Origin: Youhaiella tibetensis
GTDB taxonomy: Bacteria > Pseudomonadota > Alphaproteobacteria > Rhizobiales > Devosiaceae
Assembly (NCBI RefSeq): GCF_008000755.1
Contig: NZ_CP041690.1
Location: forward strand, 1,613,260 to 1,677,259
Direction of reading: 5' to 3'
DNA: 64,000 nt
This document shows positions 46,077 through 54,165 of this stretch, in pieces. How positions within the stretch are numbered: position 1 is the stretch's first letter; each line of letters starts with the position of its first letter. A program made the position numbers and the translations under genes. The notes below the pieces were generated by a model that was given only the letters and a program-made list of their open reading frames with translations, was not told the DNA's origin and did no database searches.

Positions 46077-47483
46077 ATGCGCTATCCCCGCAACATGCGC
46101 GGCTATGGAGCCGATACGCCTAACGCGAACTGGCCCGGAGGCGCCAACGTCGCCGTGCAGTTCGTCCTCAACTACGAGGAGGGCGGGGAGAACAACATCC
46201 TTCACGGCGATGCGGCCTCCGAGGCGTTTCTCTCCGAAATTCCGGGAGCTGCGCCCTGGCCCGGCCTGCGCCACTGGAACATGGAATCTGTCTACGAATA
46301 CGGTGCCCGGGCCGGTTTCTGGCGCCTGCACCGGCTCTTTACCGATCTCGATGTGCCCGTCACCGTATATGGCGTCGCCACAGCGCTCATGCGTGCGCCC
46401 GAGCAACTGCGTGCCATGCAGGATGCTGGTTGGGAAATCGCAAGCCACGGCTACAAGTGGGTCGAGCACAAGGACATGCCGCCCGAAACCGAGCGCGAGC
46501 AGATCGCTGAGGCCATACGCCTCCATGCCCTGGCCACTGGATCGCGACCGACAGGCTGGTACACAGGCCGCTGCTCGGTCAACACCGTCGATCTGGTCTC
46601 GGAAGCCGGCGGGTTCGACTATATCTCGGACACCTACGACGACGATCTGCCCTATTGGCGCGAGCACCAGGGCAAGGCCCAACTGATCATTCCCTACACG
46701 CTCGAGGCCAATGACATGCGCTTCGGCACACCTAACGGTTTCAATTCCGGCGATCAGTTCTACAGCTACCTCAAGGACACCTTCGACTATCTCTACGAGG
46801 AAGGGGCGGCCGGGCGTCCCAAGATGTTCTCGATCGGTCTTCACTGCCGCCTCGTCGGCCGCCCCGGCCGCGTCGCCGCCCTCAAGCGATTCATCGAGTA
46901 TGTGCAGAGCCACGACCGGGTCTGGATCGCCAGGCGCATCGACATTGCCCGGCACTGGACCAGGGAGCATCCCTACCGCAAGCCTCGCCTGGTCCCGTCC
47001 CAGTTGGAAAAGGCCGCCTTCATCGAGACGTTCGGTGGCGCTTTCCGCAATGGCCAGTGGATCGCCGAACGGGCCTGGGGTGGCGAACTGGGACCGGTAA
47101 ACGATAGTCCCTACGGCTTGTTCTTCGTGTTGCGCACTCAGTTTCGCGCCGGAACCGACGCGGAGAGGTTGCATGTCCTGGAGGGCTATACCGAGCTCAA
47201 CAACCGTATCGAGGCAGCCAGGATCGTGGCGGACGAGAGCGAGGCCGAGAGCCTCGATGCCATGACCGCCGGTCAGAAGGCGCGGCTGCTGGAGCTTCTC
47301 GACGCCTATACAGACAAATTCGGCTTCGGCGTCATCTTCGCAGTGCGGGATTACACCACGGCCTCGCTTCTGGCGTCCCTCGAGCTGCGCACGGCGAGCG
47401 ATCGGGAAACCGAGATGGCCGTGACTTTCCGCGAGGTGGAGCGGCTTGCTCAATTGCAGGTCGAGGCGGCTTTCGCCCGGTGA
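46077..47483 (+). CDS. PuuE-type allantoinase fused to an OHCU decarboxylase (UraD) domain
   Basis: 468 aa. Residues 1 to about 305 match the polysaccharide-deacetylase-like, metal-independent PuuE allantoinase (MRYPRNMRGYG, NYEEGGE, ASHGYKWVEH, TGWYTGRCSVNT, GLHCRLVGRPGR). From about 315 the chain matches OHCU decarboxylase (FGGAFRNGQWIAERAW, LNNRIEAARI, KFGFGVIFAV, TFREVERLA). It would decarboxylate OHCU to S-allantoin and hydrolyse allantoin to allantoate. AGGAG precedes the ATG at 46077; the frame extends 108 nt upstream across the divergent operator. No uricase or HIU hydrolase is visible in the window. Confidence 0.88.
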   Translation: MRYPRNMRGYGADTPNANWPGGANVAVQFVLNYEEGGENNILHGDAASEAFLSEIPGAAPWPGLRHWNMESVYEYGARAGFWRLHRLFTDLDVPVTVYGVATALMRAPEQLRAMQDAGWEIASHGYKWVEHKDMPPETEREQIAEAIRLHALATGSRPTGWYTGRCSVNTVDLVSEAGGFDYISDTYDDDLPYWREHQGKAQLIIPYTLEANDMRFGTPNGFNSGDQFYSYLKDTFDYLYEEGAAGRPKMFSIGLHCRLVGRPGRVAALKRFIEYVQSHDRVWIARRIDIARHWTREHPYRKPRLVPSQLEKAAFIETFGGAFRNGQWIAERAWGGELGPVNDSPYGLFFVLRTQFRAGTDAERLHVLEGYTELNNRIEAARIVADESEAESLDAMTAGQKARLLELLDAYTDKFGFGVIFAVRDYTTASLLASLELRTASDRETEMAVTFREVERLAQLQVEAAFAR

Positions 47484-47510
47484 GGTGGGGCAGGGCTCTG
47501 CCCCAAACAA

Positions 47511-48221
47511 TCAGGCGTAGCGCGCCAGGATTTCGCTCAGATTGCGCTCGGTGCGCTTGGTCTGGCCGATGTTGGCGCGCTCGAACACCTGTTGCAGGTG
47601 CTCGACGATCGCCGTTCCCGCGGCCTTGGAGTCGCGGGCGCGCAGAGCCGCCAGTACCGCCGCATGTTCATCGACGCTGCAATCGGATTCCTGATGAGTG
47701 CTATGCTGCGCCAGGATCAGCGAAGTGCGCGAAATCAGCGACTTGAGAAAGCCTGCCAGCACTTCGTTGCCCGCCATGCGGGCGGCAAGAAGGTGGAATT
47801 CGCCCGAAAGCAGGATCGCTGCCGCATGGTCGTGTGCATCGGAGACCTTGTGCTCCTTGTCCAGGTGCGCCTCGAGGGCCGCGATCTGCTTGTCGGTGAT
47901 GACCGTGGCGAGCTTTGAAAAAATCTCGCGCTCGATGGCGTTGCGCGCTTCAAACACCTGACGCGCTTCCTCGGGGGTCGTGCTGGCCACGAACGCTCCG
48001 CGATTCTGGCGAAACTCGACCAGCGACTCCGTGTGCAGCCGGTTCAGCGCGGCGCGAACGATGGTGCGGCTTACCGAAAACAGCGAACCGATGGATTCCT
48101 CGCTCAGCTTGGTCCCCGGCATCAGCTCCTGGGCCAGTATCGCCTGGAACAGCGCCTGATAGATCGCGTCGATCCGCGATCCGCTCTTGTCGTCGAGTTC
48201 ACCGTTGGAAGCCTTGGCCAT
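47511..48221 (-). CDS. GntR/FCD-family regulator, copy 1
   Basis: 236 aa. A GntR winged helix (about 15-82, with SRTIVRAALNRLHTESLVEF) is followed by an FCD ligand domain (FEARNAIERE, GEFHLLAARMAGN, DEHAAVLAAL). Its recognition region is almost identical to that of the copy at 49491-50201, so both probably bind overlapping sites. GGGGA precedes the ATG. It is transcribed divergently from allantoicase and convergently with puuE. A palindrome 20 nt upstream (48242-48262) is a candidate autoregulatory site. Confidence 0.9.
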   Translation of the reverse strand: MAKASNGELDDKSGSRIDAIYQALFQAILAQELMPGTKLSEESIGSLFSVSRTIVRAALNRLHTESLVEFRQNRGAFVASTTPEEARQVFEARNAIEREIFSKLATVITDKQIAALEAHLDKEHKVSDAHDHAAAILLSGEFHLLAARMAGNEVLAGFLKSLISRTSLILAQHSTHQESDCSVDEHAAVLAALRARDSKAAGTAIVEHLQQVFERANIGQTKRTERNLSEILARYA

Positions 48222-48241
48222 TTCCCCACACCCAACTCATT

Positions 48242-48262
48242 GATGCACTGCACTGGTGCATC
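48242..48262. promoter_or_regulatory. GATGCAC/GTGCATC palindrome upstream of the GntR gene
   Basis: A perfect 7-bp inverted repeat with a 7-nt spacer lies about 20 nt before the regulator ATG. The half-site differs from the GTATC-type sites used elsewhere in the island, though TTGATGCA also recurs near 33563. Confidence 0.5.
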
Positions 48263-48399
48263 GTGCCCAAAAGTTCTGCATCTCAATTGCCCCGCCAAGC
48301 CCCGGAAAACAAGGAAAATACGATTCGCGCAGAGTTTTTTGAGGCAGATTGGCGTGCTTCTGCGTTCGCCGTACGTCGCCCGTCGGTTTGACAAAATGG

Positions 48400-48423
48400 A
48401 TACGATATGATCATTGATCGTAT
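48400..48423. promoter_or_regulatory. ATACGAT/ATCGTAT dyad before the allantoicase gene
   Basis: An exact 7-bp inverted repeat with a 10-nt spacer, starting GGATACGAT, lies 25 nt upstream of the allantoicase ATG and just after a TTGACA (48388-48393) that could be a -35 element. It shares GGATAC with the other island operators. Confidence 0.55.
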
Positions 48424-48447
48424 GCATATTACGATGTGGAGTTGCCG

Positions 48448-49440
48448 ATGGCTGATCTTCCCCCCTTTGCCCGCAATGCGGTGAACCTGGCTTCTGCGGG
48501 GCTGGGTGCCCGGGCGCTGTTCGCCACCGACGATTTCTTCGCCGAGGTCGGGCGGATGTTGGCCGATGCACCGGCGGTGTTCTACCCCGACAAGTACGAC
48601 GATCACGGCAAATGGATGGACGGCTGGGAGAGCCGCCGCAAGCGCGGGCCCGGGCACGACTATGCCGTGGTCAGGCTCGCCACCGCCGGCGTCATCCGCG
48701 GCTTTGACATCGACACCGCCCACTTCACCGGCAACTACCCACCCGCTGCCCGCATCGAGGCCTGCGACGTGCCGGGCGAGCCCGACGACAAGACCGCCTG
48801 GACCGAGATCCTGCCCATGACCCCGCTAGGACCCTCGGCCCACCACTATCTCGAAAGCCGCTCGGCCCAGGTCTGGACCCATGTGCGCCTGCACATCTAC
48901 CCCGATGGCGGGGTGGCCCGGCTGCGCGTCTTCGGCGAGCCTCATATCGATGCCGCCGCCCATGCCGGCAAGCTCATCGACCTGGCCTCCGGCCTCAATG
49001 GCGGGCACGTGGTGGCCTATTCGGATGCCCATTACGGCGCCTTCGGTCGGCTGCTGGCCCCGGGCCGCGGGCTGGACATGGGCGATGGCTGGGAGACCCG
49101 CCGCCGCCGCGTGCCGGGCAATGACTGGATCATCATCGCGCTGGGCGCGCGCGGGATCGTGGAAAAGGTCGAGCTCGACACCGCCCACTACAAGGGTAAC
49201 TTCCCCGACAGCGCCTCGATCCTGGCCGGCGAGATGCCGGCGGGCAGCGACGCGCTCGAGGAGGCGGTGGTGACCTCCTCCATGTTCTGGCCCGAGCTCC
49301 TCCCCCAATCCAGGCTCCAGGCCGACCACATCCATGTCTTCGAAGCCGTCAACGCCACGGGCCCCGTGACCCACATCCGGCTCAACATCTTCCCCGACGG
49401 CGGCATTTCCCGCGTCCGCATCTGGGGCAAACTCGCCTAG
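48448..49440 (+). CDS. alc: Allantoicase
   Basis: 330 aa, the usual length. The two tandem jelly-roll repeats are visible: DGWESRRKRGPGHDYAVVRL and DGWETRRRRVPGNDWIIIAL, and the paired IDTAHFTGN / LDTAHYKGN segments. It hydrolyses allantoate to ureidoglycolate and urea. TGGAG lies 6 nt before the ATG at 48448; the ATG at 48436 has no such site. It sits between the two GntR genes, divergent from one and convergent with the other, with an operator-like dyad in its promoter. Confidence 0.96.
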   Translation: MADLPPFARNAVNLASAGLGARALFATDDFFAEVGRMLADAPAVFYPDKYDDHGKWMDGWESRRKRGPGHDYAVVRLATAGVIRGFDIDTAHFTGNYPPAARIEACDVPGEPDDKTAWTEILPMTPLGPSAHHYLESRSAQVWTHVRLHIYPDGGVARLRVFGEPHIDAAAHAGKLIDLASGLNGGHVVAYSDAHYGAFGRLLAPGRGLDMGDGWETRRRRVPGNDWIIIALGARGIVEKVELDTAHYKGNFPDSASILAGEMPAGSDALEEAVVTSSMFWPELLPQSRLQADHIHVFEAVNATGPVTHIRLNIFPDGGISRVRIWGKLA

Positions 49441-49490
49441 GAAACCAACGCGGCGGGGATGGACATGCTATTCTCGCTGATCTCTCGGCC

Positions 49491-50201
49491 TCAGGAGTAT
49501 TGTGCTAGGACCTCCTGAAGGCCCCGCGCGGGGCGCTTCGGCTCCAGCAGGTTGGAGCGCTCTAGCACGTGCTGCAGATGGTTGCCGATCGCGGCGATCG
49601 CGGCTGCCGGATCGCCTGTCTTGAGAGCCTCGACGATCGTCAGGTGCTCATCCACGCTGCAATCGGACTCCTCGTGCCGTCCATGCTGCGCCAGGATCAG
49701 GGACGTGCGCGAGATCAGCGACTTGAGGAAACCTGCAAAGACCTCGTTCCCGGCCATCCCGGCCGCAAGCAGATGAAACTCGCCCGACAGCAGGATCGAA
49801 CCCGGCGCGTCCTCCCTCTCGTTCGCCTCGCGTTCCTTGCGGATATGATCGGACAGCGCAGCGATCTGCGCCTCGGTGACGTTCTGCGCCAATAGCGCAA
49901 CCACTTCCCGTTCGATGCAACTGCGGGCCTCGAACACCTGTCGGGATTCCTCAAGGCTGGGGCTAGCTACGAATGCGCCCCGGTTCTGTTTGAATTCGAC
50001 GAGCGATTCTGTATGCAATCGATTGAGTGCCGCGCGCACAATCGTGCGACTTGCGTCGAAAAACGAGCCAATGGTCTCTTCGGAAAGCTTGGTGCCGGGC
50101 AGCAGGTCCTGGGCGAGGATGGCGCGAAAAAGCGCCCGATAGATCACATCAATGCGGGAGGTTCCGGCCTTGTCGGGAGGCGTTTTGGCTTTGCCGGGCA
50201 T
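49491..50201 (-). CDS. GntR/FCD-family regulator, copy 2
   Basis: 236 aa, same length as copy 1 and clearly a duplicate: SRIDVIYRALFRAILAQ, the DNA-binding SRTIVRAALNRLHTESLVEF and GEFHLLAAGMAGNEVFAGF are shared nearly verbatim. Differences cluster in the centre of the FCD domain and the C-terminus, so the two may sense different ligands while recognising similar DNA. An autoregulatory dyad precedes it at 50221-50242. It converges on allantoicase with a 50-nt gap. Confidence 0.9.
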   Translation of the reverse strand: MPGKAKTPPDKAGTSRIDVIYRALFRAILAQDLLPGTKLSEETIGSFFDASRTIVRAALNRLHTESLVEFKQNRGAFVASPSLEESRQVFEARSCIEREVVALLAQNVTEAQIAALSDHIRKEREANEREDAPGSILLSGEFHLLAAGMAGNEVFAGFLKSLISRTSLILAQHGRHEESDCSVDEHLTIVEALKTGDPAAAIAAIGNHLQHVLERSNLLEPKRPARGLQEVLAQYS

Positions 50202-50220
50202 CTCGAATCTCGCCCACGGA

Positions 50221-50242
50221 TTGGATCATATAGATGATACAA
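50221..50242. promoter_or_regulatory. TTGGATCAT/ATGATACAA operator of the second GntR gene
   Basis: A 9-bp inverted repeat with one mismatch and a 4-nt spacer lies about 20 nt upstream of the GntR ATG. Its right half, AGATGATACAAT, is identical to a segment in the importer promoter at about 33743, linking the two genes to one regulator. Confidence 0.6.
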
Positions 50243-50283
50243 TTTAATGCACGATGCCCAAGCGCAAGGCAATGCCTTTGCAG

Positions 50284-51033
50284 TCAGTGGGCGCTGCTGG
50301 CCTGCAGCGGTGGTTGCACAGACCCCGAAAATGCGTCCGTCAGAGCCGGAGAAAGTCCGGTCGTCTCGCCCTTCGATCCATTCGTTGGCAAGGCGCGTCC
50401 TGAGGTGGCGAGCCGGATCGCCTTGCGTACGCCCGCGCGATGCGGGTCGAGAACCGGGACAGGGGAGGTGGCGATCACCTGGGGCAGGGCGGGAATGAGG
50501 CCGGCTCCGCCCAATACGATACGACTGGCGCCCACTTCGCGGGCTCTCGCGGAAAGGAAGTCCGCGATGCCACTCGCATCGTCGCCCGCTTTCTCCATCG
50601 AATAGACCCCGCTCACGCGGTGGCCAAGATCCAGCTTCTGCACCAGTTCGGAGAGCATCTCGCACCATACGACACCACGGGTGGCAACGATGAAGGGACC
50701 ATGCTCCTCGGCCGCCGCAAGCAGCCCGGCCTCTGCGAAGCCAACTACCGGCAATCCGGTCATCTCGACCAGCGCGTCCAGTCCCGGGTCGCCGAAACAA
50801 CCCAGGATGATGGCGTCAGGCGCTGCGCCTTCGGCTATCGCCTGCGCTGCCGCGTCGAGGACGGCGTGCGCCGCAATCGCCACCGCCGCTCGCGAGGAAA
50901 TGTACCGGAACCCGAAGGTCGCGGTGACGGTCTGTACTGTTACAGCCGCGCCCGCCTCGTCACGAACGAGGGCATCGATGCTTTGCGACACGCGCTGGGA
51001 CGTATTGGGATTGATAACGAGCAAGCGCGGCAT
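50284..51033 (-). CDS. Asp/Glu/hydantoin racemase-family protein, allantoin-racemase-like, one Cys only
   Basis: 249 aa. NPNTSQRVSQSID near the N-terminus and LGCFGDPGLDALVE (Cys79) are typical of hydantoin and allantoin racemases. The second catalytic Cys expected in the VLGCAG motif is Gly176 (RIVLGGAGLIPALP). With one Cys the protein may racemise poorly or resemble one-Cys decarboxylases of the same fold. Neighbouring allantoinase and allantoicase make allantoin the most likely ligand. The last 40 residues are a low-complexity tail. ATG at 51033. Confidence 0.8.
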   Translation of the reverse strand: MPRLLVINPNTSQRVSQSIDALVRDEAGAAVTVQTVTATFGFRYISSRAAVAIAAHAVLDAAAQAIAEGAAPDAIILGCFGDPGLDALVEMTGLPVVGFAEAGLLAAAEEHGPFIVATRGVVWCEMLSELVQKLDLGHRVSGVYSMEKAGDDASGIADFLSARAREVGASRIVLGGAGLIPALPQVIATSPVPVLDPHRAGVRKAIRLATSGRALPTNGSKGETTGLSPALTDAFSGSVQPPLQASSAH

Positions 51034-51541
51034 CGCAGAGATCCTCGAGGACTGAGCCAGATCATGGCGTCGCCGGCCGCAGGGCCGAGTGCGCTTGCCT
51101 TGGGCTCAGCAGAGAGGGCGCTGGCCCTCCTCCGGCATCACCTGGCAATCTCGCCAATGCCAATGCGATATCACTGTATAAGATCGAGTGTCAATTTGTA
51201 TCCAACATGGAATCGTTATCCGTGAATGAACTTTGGGTATGCGCGCCTCACTCGCCCATTCCCGCACGCTCTAGATGCCAAGCAGGTGGCCTGTTGTGGA
51301 GTAGATCATCCCCGGCTTCCTGGAGAAGTGATCGCGACATTCGCGGATTCGCGAGCAGGATGCGTATCTAACCTGCTGAACAATAAAGGCTTTGTTCGTA
51401 TGGGAGCGATCCCGCACTTTTAAGCGCATATAGGTCAGATTTTTGTATCCATTCAAGTCAAGATCGGATACAAAATGAATGGGGAATGTCTTTGGGCTAT
51501 GCGCCAAGTCATTAAGGTTTCAGACAAGGGAGTCTAGAACT
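51034..51541. promoter_or_regulatory. Regulatory gap with GntR-type operator before the second peptide-type importer
   Basis: 508 nt. TTTTGTATCC (51441-51450) and its exact reverse complement GGATACAAAA (51466-51475) flank a 15-nt spacer about 65 nt upstream of the importer gene, the best dyad of this motif in the window. TTGTATCCA also lies at 51196-51204, about 165 nt upstream of the racemase gene. A 65-codon open frame at 51226-51423 starts NFGYARLT like a serine resolvase but the rest does not match and no ribosome-binding site is seen; it is not called a gene. Confidence 0.6.
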
Positions 51542-53110
51542 ATGCAAAACTTACTCTCGGCAGGCCAAACGCGCCGCCGGCTCCTCGGAACGGTTGGCGC
51601 TGTGTCGCTGGCTCTTGCTCTCGGGCTGGGCGGCGTTGCACCGTCCTTCGCTGCCGACCGGGCGCACACGATCATCGTGGGTATGGGCGGACAGATCAAT
51701 ACGCTCGACCCGCTGCGCGCCGACTACAACCAGACCAACACCATCATCAGTGCCGTTTACGACACGCTCGTCACCTATGACGAGACGACGCTCGTGGGGA
51801 GCCTGGCCAGCGAATACGCCTATGCGGACGACGCCAAGTCGATCGCGATCACGTTGCGTCCGGACGTCAAGTTCCACGACGGCACCATTCTCACCGCCAA
51901 GGATGTCGCCTATACGCTCGACCGCCTCAAGCGCCTGGGCACCGGCGTCGCCTCGCTGATCGATGGATACGAATCCACCACCGTCAGCGACGATGCGCAC
52001 CTGACCATCAACCTGAGCAAGCCGAACACGCTGTTCCTGCCCTCGCTGAGCAAGATTTACATCGTCAACTCGGCCCTGGTCGAAGCCAACAAAGGCGCCG
52101 ATGACGGGCAGGGGTGGCTGCAGTCGCACGACGCCGGTTCGGGTCCCTACGTGCTGGGCGACCAGTCCCAGGCGGTGGTGATCGACCTTTTCAAGGATTA
52201 TTGGGCCCCAGAGGCCGGGCGGCCAGAATCGATCGTCTTCCGGCGCATCGATGAAGGCGCTACCCGCGTCGCTGAACTGCGGGCAGGCAATGTAGACGTC
52301 GGCTTCTCCATCCCTGATCGCGACGCGGCCGGCATGGTGAACGATCCCAGCCTCAAGGTCGTCCCGATCAACACCAGCTACCAGGCCGAGATCGTCTTCA
52401 ACACCCAGGCCGGCCCGACCGCCGATCCCAAGGTCCGCCAGGCGCTGCGCCTGATCTATGACTACGAGGGCGGCCTGCGCGGCATCCGCGGCAACAACGG
52501 TGCGCTCGCAAATGGCCCGCTCCCGGCACGTCTCAACTGCCGCCCGGACCTGCCGGTCGTGCACCGCGACCTCGACCAGGCCAAGAAGCTGCTGGAAGAG
52601 GCGGGGGCGCTCGACACCACGTTCAAGATGAACTTCCAGCCGGTGTTCGAGCTCCAGAAGCAGGAGGCGACGCTCTTCCAGTCCAATGCCCGCGAAATCG
52701 GACTGAACATCGAACTCGAGCCCATCGCGTTCCCGAACTATCTGGCCTCGCTCAAGGATCCGGCTACCATCCCCTCGATGATGCTGCTCGAGGACTTCGC
52801 GCAGTTCCCCGATCCGGGCATCATGCTGGTCAAGGGCTACAAGTCCGATGCCGTCGGCACCAACCGCGCCGGCTACAGCAACCCGGAGGTCGACAAACTC
52901 CTCGACCAGGCGATCGCCACGGCCGATGATGCCAAGCGCTGCGATATCTATAAGCAAGTGCAGACCATCCTGGATGCCGACTCCGTGATGGTGGACATGT
53001 ATGGCGTCTACAAGCCCGCGGTTTATCGTGTGGGTACGCTCGCGGACCTCAAGGCCAGCATGCTGGCCACGCCCGCCGAGCCGGCCGACTTCCGTCTCGC
53101 CAACCCGTAA
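51542..53110 (+). CDS. Peptide-type ABC transporter substrate-binding protein (family 5)
   Basis: 522 aa. The n-region has a twin-Arg-like TRRRLLGTVG segment, followed by a hydrophobic core ending PSFAAD; Sec or Tat export is possible. Mature motifs GGQINTLDPLRADYNQTN and LRPDVKFHDGTILTAKDVAYTLDRL define a family-5 binding protein. AAGGGAG precedes the ATG at 51542; the longer frame to 51479 crosses the operator region. First gene of an importer operon ending in TIM-barrel paralog 4. Ligand unknown. Confidence 0.87.
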   Translation: MQNLLSAGQTRRRLLGTVGAVSLALALGLGGVAPSFAADRAHTIIVGMGGQINTLDPLRADYNQTNTIISAVYDTLVTYDETTLVGSLASEYAYADDAKSIAITLRPDVKFHDGTILTAKDVAYTLDRLKRLGTGVASLIDGYESTTVSDDAHLTINLSKPNTLFLPSLSKIYIVNSALVEANKGADDGQGWLQSHDAGSGPYVLGDQSQAVVIDLFKDYWAPEAGRPESIVFRRIDEGATRVAELRAGNVDVGFSIPDRDAAGMVNDPSLKVVPINTSYQAEIVFNTQAGPTADPKVRQALRLIYDYEGGLRGIRGNNGALANGPLPARLNCRPDLPVVHRDLDQAKKLLEEAGALDTTFKMNFQPVFELQKQEATLFQSNAREIGLNIELEPIAFPNYLASLKDPATIPSMMLLEDFAQFPDPGIMLVKGYKSDAVGTNRAGYSNPEVDKLLDQAIATADDAKRCDIYKQVQTILDADSVMVDMYGVYKPAVYRVGTLADLKASMLATPAEPADFRLANP

Positions 53111-53121
53111 GGGAGGCTGAA

Positions 53122-54165
53122 ATGCTCGCGTTCCGCGCCTATTCCTGGTTCCTGGTTCGACGGCTGGGACTGACATTGTTGACCCTTTGGGGGCTGGCCT
53201 CGCTGGTCTTCCTGATGGTCAAGCTGATGCCCGGCGACGAGGCCCAGATGGCCGCGGGCGCGGACGCGTCCGCCGCCCAGATCGAGGCGGTTCGAGAAAG
53301 ACTGGGGCTCGATGCCCCGGTCATCCTGCAATATTTCGGCTTCCTGGGCCGCCTCGTACGCGGCGACCTGGGAACCTCGATCGTCACCCTCCAGCCGGTC
53401 CTGAACGATCTCGAGAAGGTGCTGCCGAGCACGCTAGAGCTGGTGTTCTTCGCCATGCTGATCAACCTGGCCGTCGCCATCCCGACCGGCATCGTCGCCG
53501 CCAACCGGCAGGGCGGCATCTTCGACACCGTTTGCCGGGTGACTGCCGTGATGCTGGGCGGCATGCCCGCCTTCTGGCTGGCACTCGTCCTGCAATACCT
53601 GCTCGGCAGTGTCTGGCGCATAGTGCCCATCTCCGGGCAGTCGTCCTTCGGCATGGCGGCGCCGACCGTGACCGGGGCGACCGCCGTCGATGCCATCATC
53701 GCGCTCAACGGGCCGGCCTTCCTCGATGCCCTGCATCACCTGATCCTGCCGGCCGCCGTCCTCGCCGCACTTTTCGCGACCCAGGTCTTCCGCACCTTAC
53801 GCGCTTCCCTGCTTGGGGTGCTGCGCAGTGACTTCATCACCGCCATCCGCGCCAAGGGCGCATCCTCGCGGCGCATGCTCGTCCGGCATGCCTTGCCCAA
53901 CAGCCTCAACCCGGTGCTGACTCTGTCCGGAACGCAGGCCGGCGCCATGATCGGCTCGGCGGTGCTGGTGGAAACCGTCTTCGCCCGCCAGGGCATCGGC
54001 GCCTACATGTTCAACGCCGTCGCCCAGAAGGACAGCTTCGCCGTCCTGGGTTCGGTGATGTTCATAGGCACGGTCGTGTGCCTGGTGAACCTGGCGGTCG
54101 ACATCCTGCAACTGCTGGTCGATCCGCGCATTCGCGCCGCTCAACTCGGGAGCCAGACCCAATGA
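53122..54165 (+). CDS. ABC permease, DppB type
   Basis: 347 aa, about six membrane helices. The N-terminal WFLVRRLGLTLLTLWGLASLVF and loop SDFITAIRAKGASSRRMLVRH with ALPNSL fit DppB. It starts 11 nt after the binding-protein stop; unlike the other importers here, there is no hairpin in between. It overlaps the DppC-type gene by 4 nt. Confidence 0.92.
   Translation: MLAFRAYSWFLVRRLGLTLLTLWGLASLVFLMVKLMPGDEAQMAAGADASAAQIEAVRERLGLDAPVILQYFGFLGRLVRGDLGTSIVTLQPVLNDLEKVLPSTLELVFFAMLINLAVAIPTGIVAANRQGGIFDTVCRVTAVMLGGMPAFWLALVLQYLLGSVWRIVPISGQSSFGMAAPTVTGATAVDAIIALNGPAFLDALHHLILPAAVLAALFATQVFRTLRASLLGVLRSDFITAIRAKGASSRRMLVRHALPNSLNPVLTLSGTQAGAMIGSAVLVETVFARQGIGAYMFNAVAQKDSFAVLGSVMFIGTVVCLVNLAVDILQLLVDPRIRAAQLGSQTQ

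Noticed and set aside
51226-51423. Open frame starting MNFGYARLT, reminiscent of a serine resolvase N-terminus
   Set aside because: Only the first eight residues match; no ribosome-binding site, no catalytic Ser context, and no repeat or mobile-element ends nearby.
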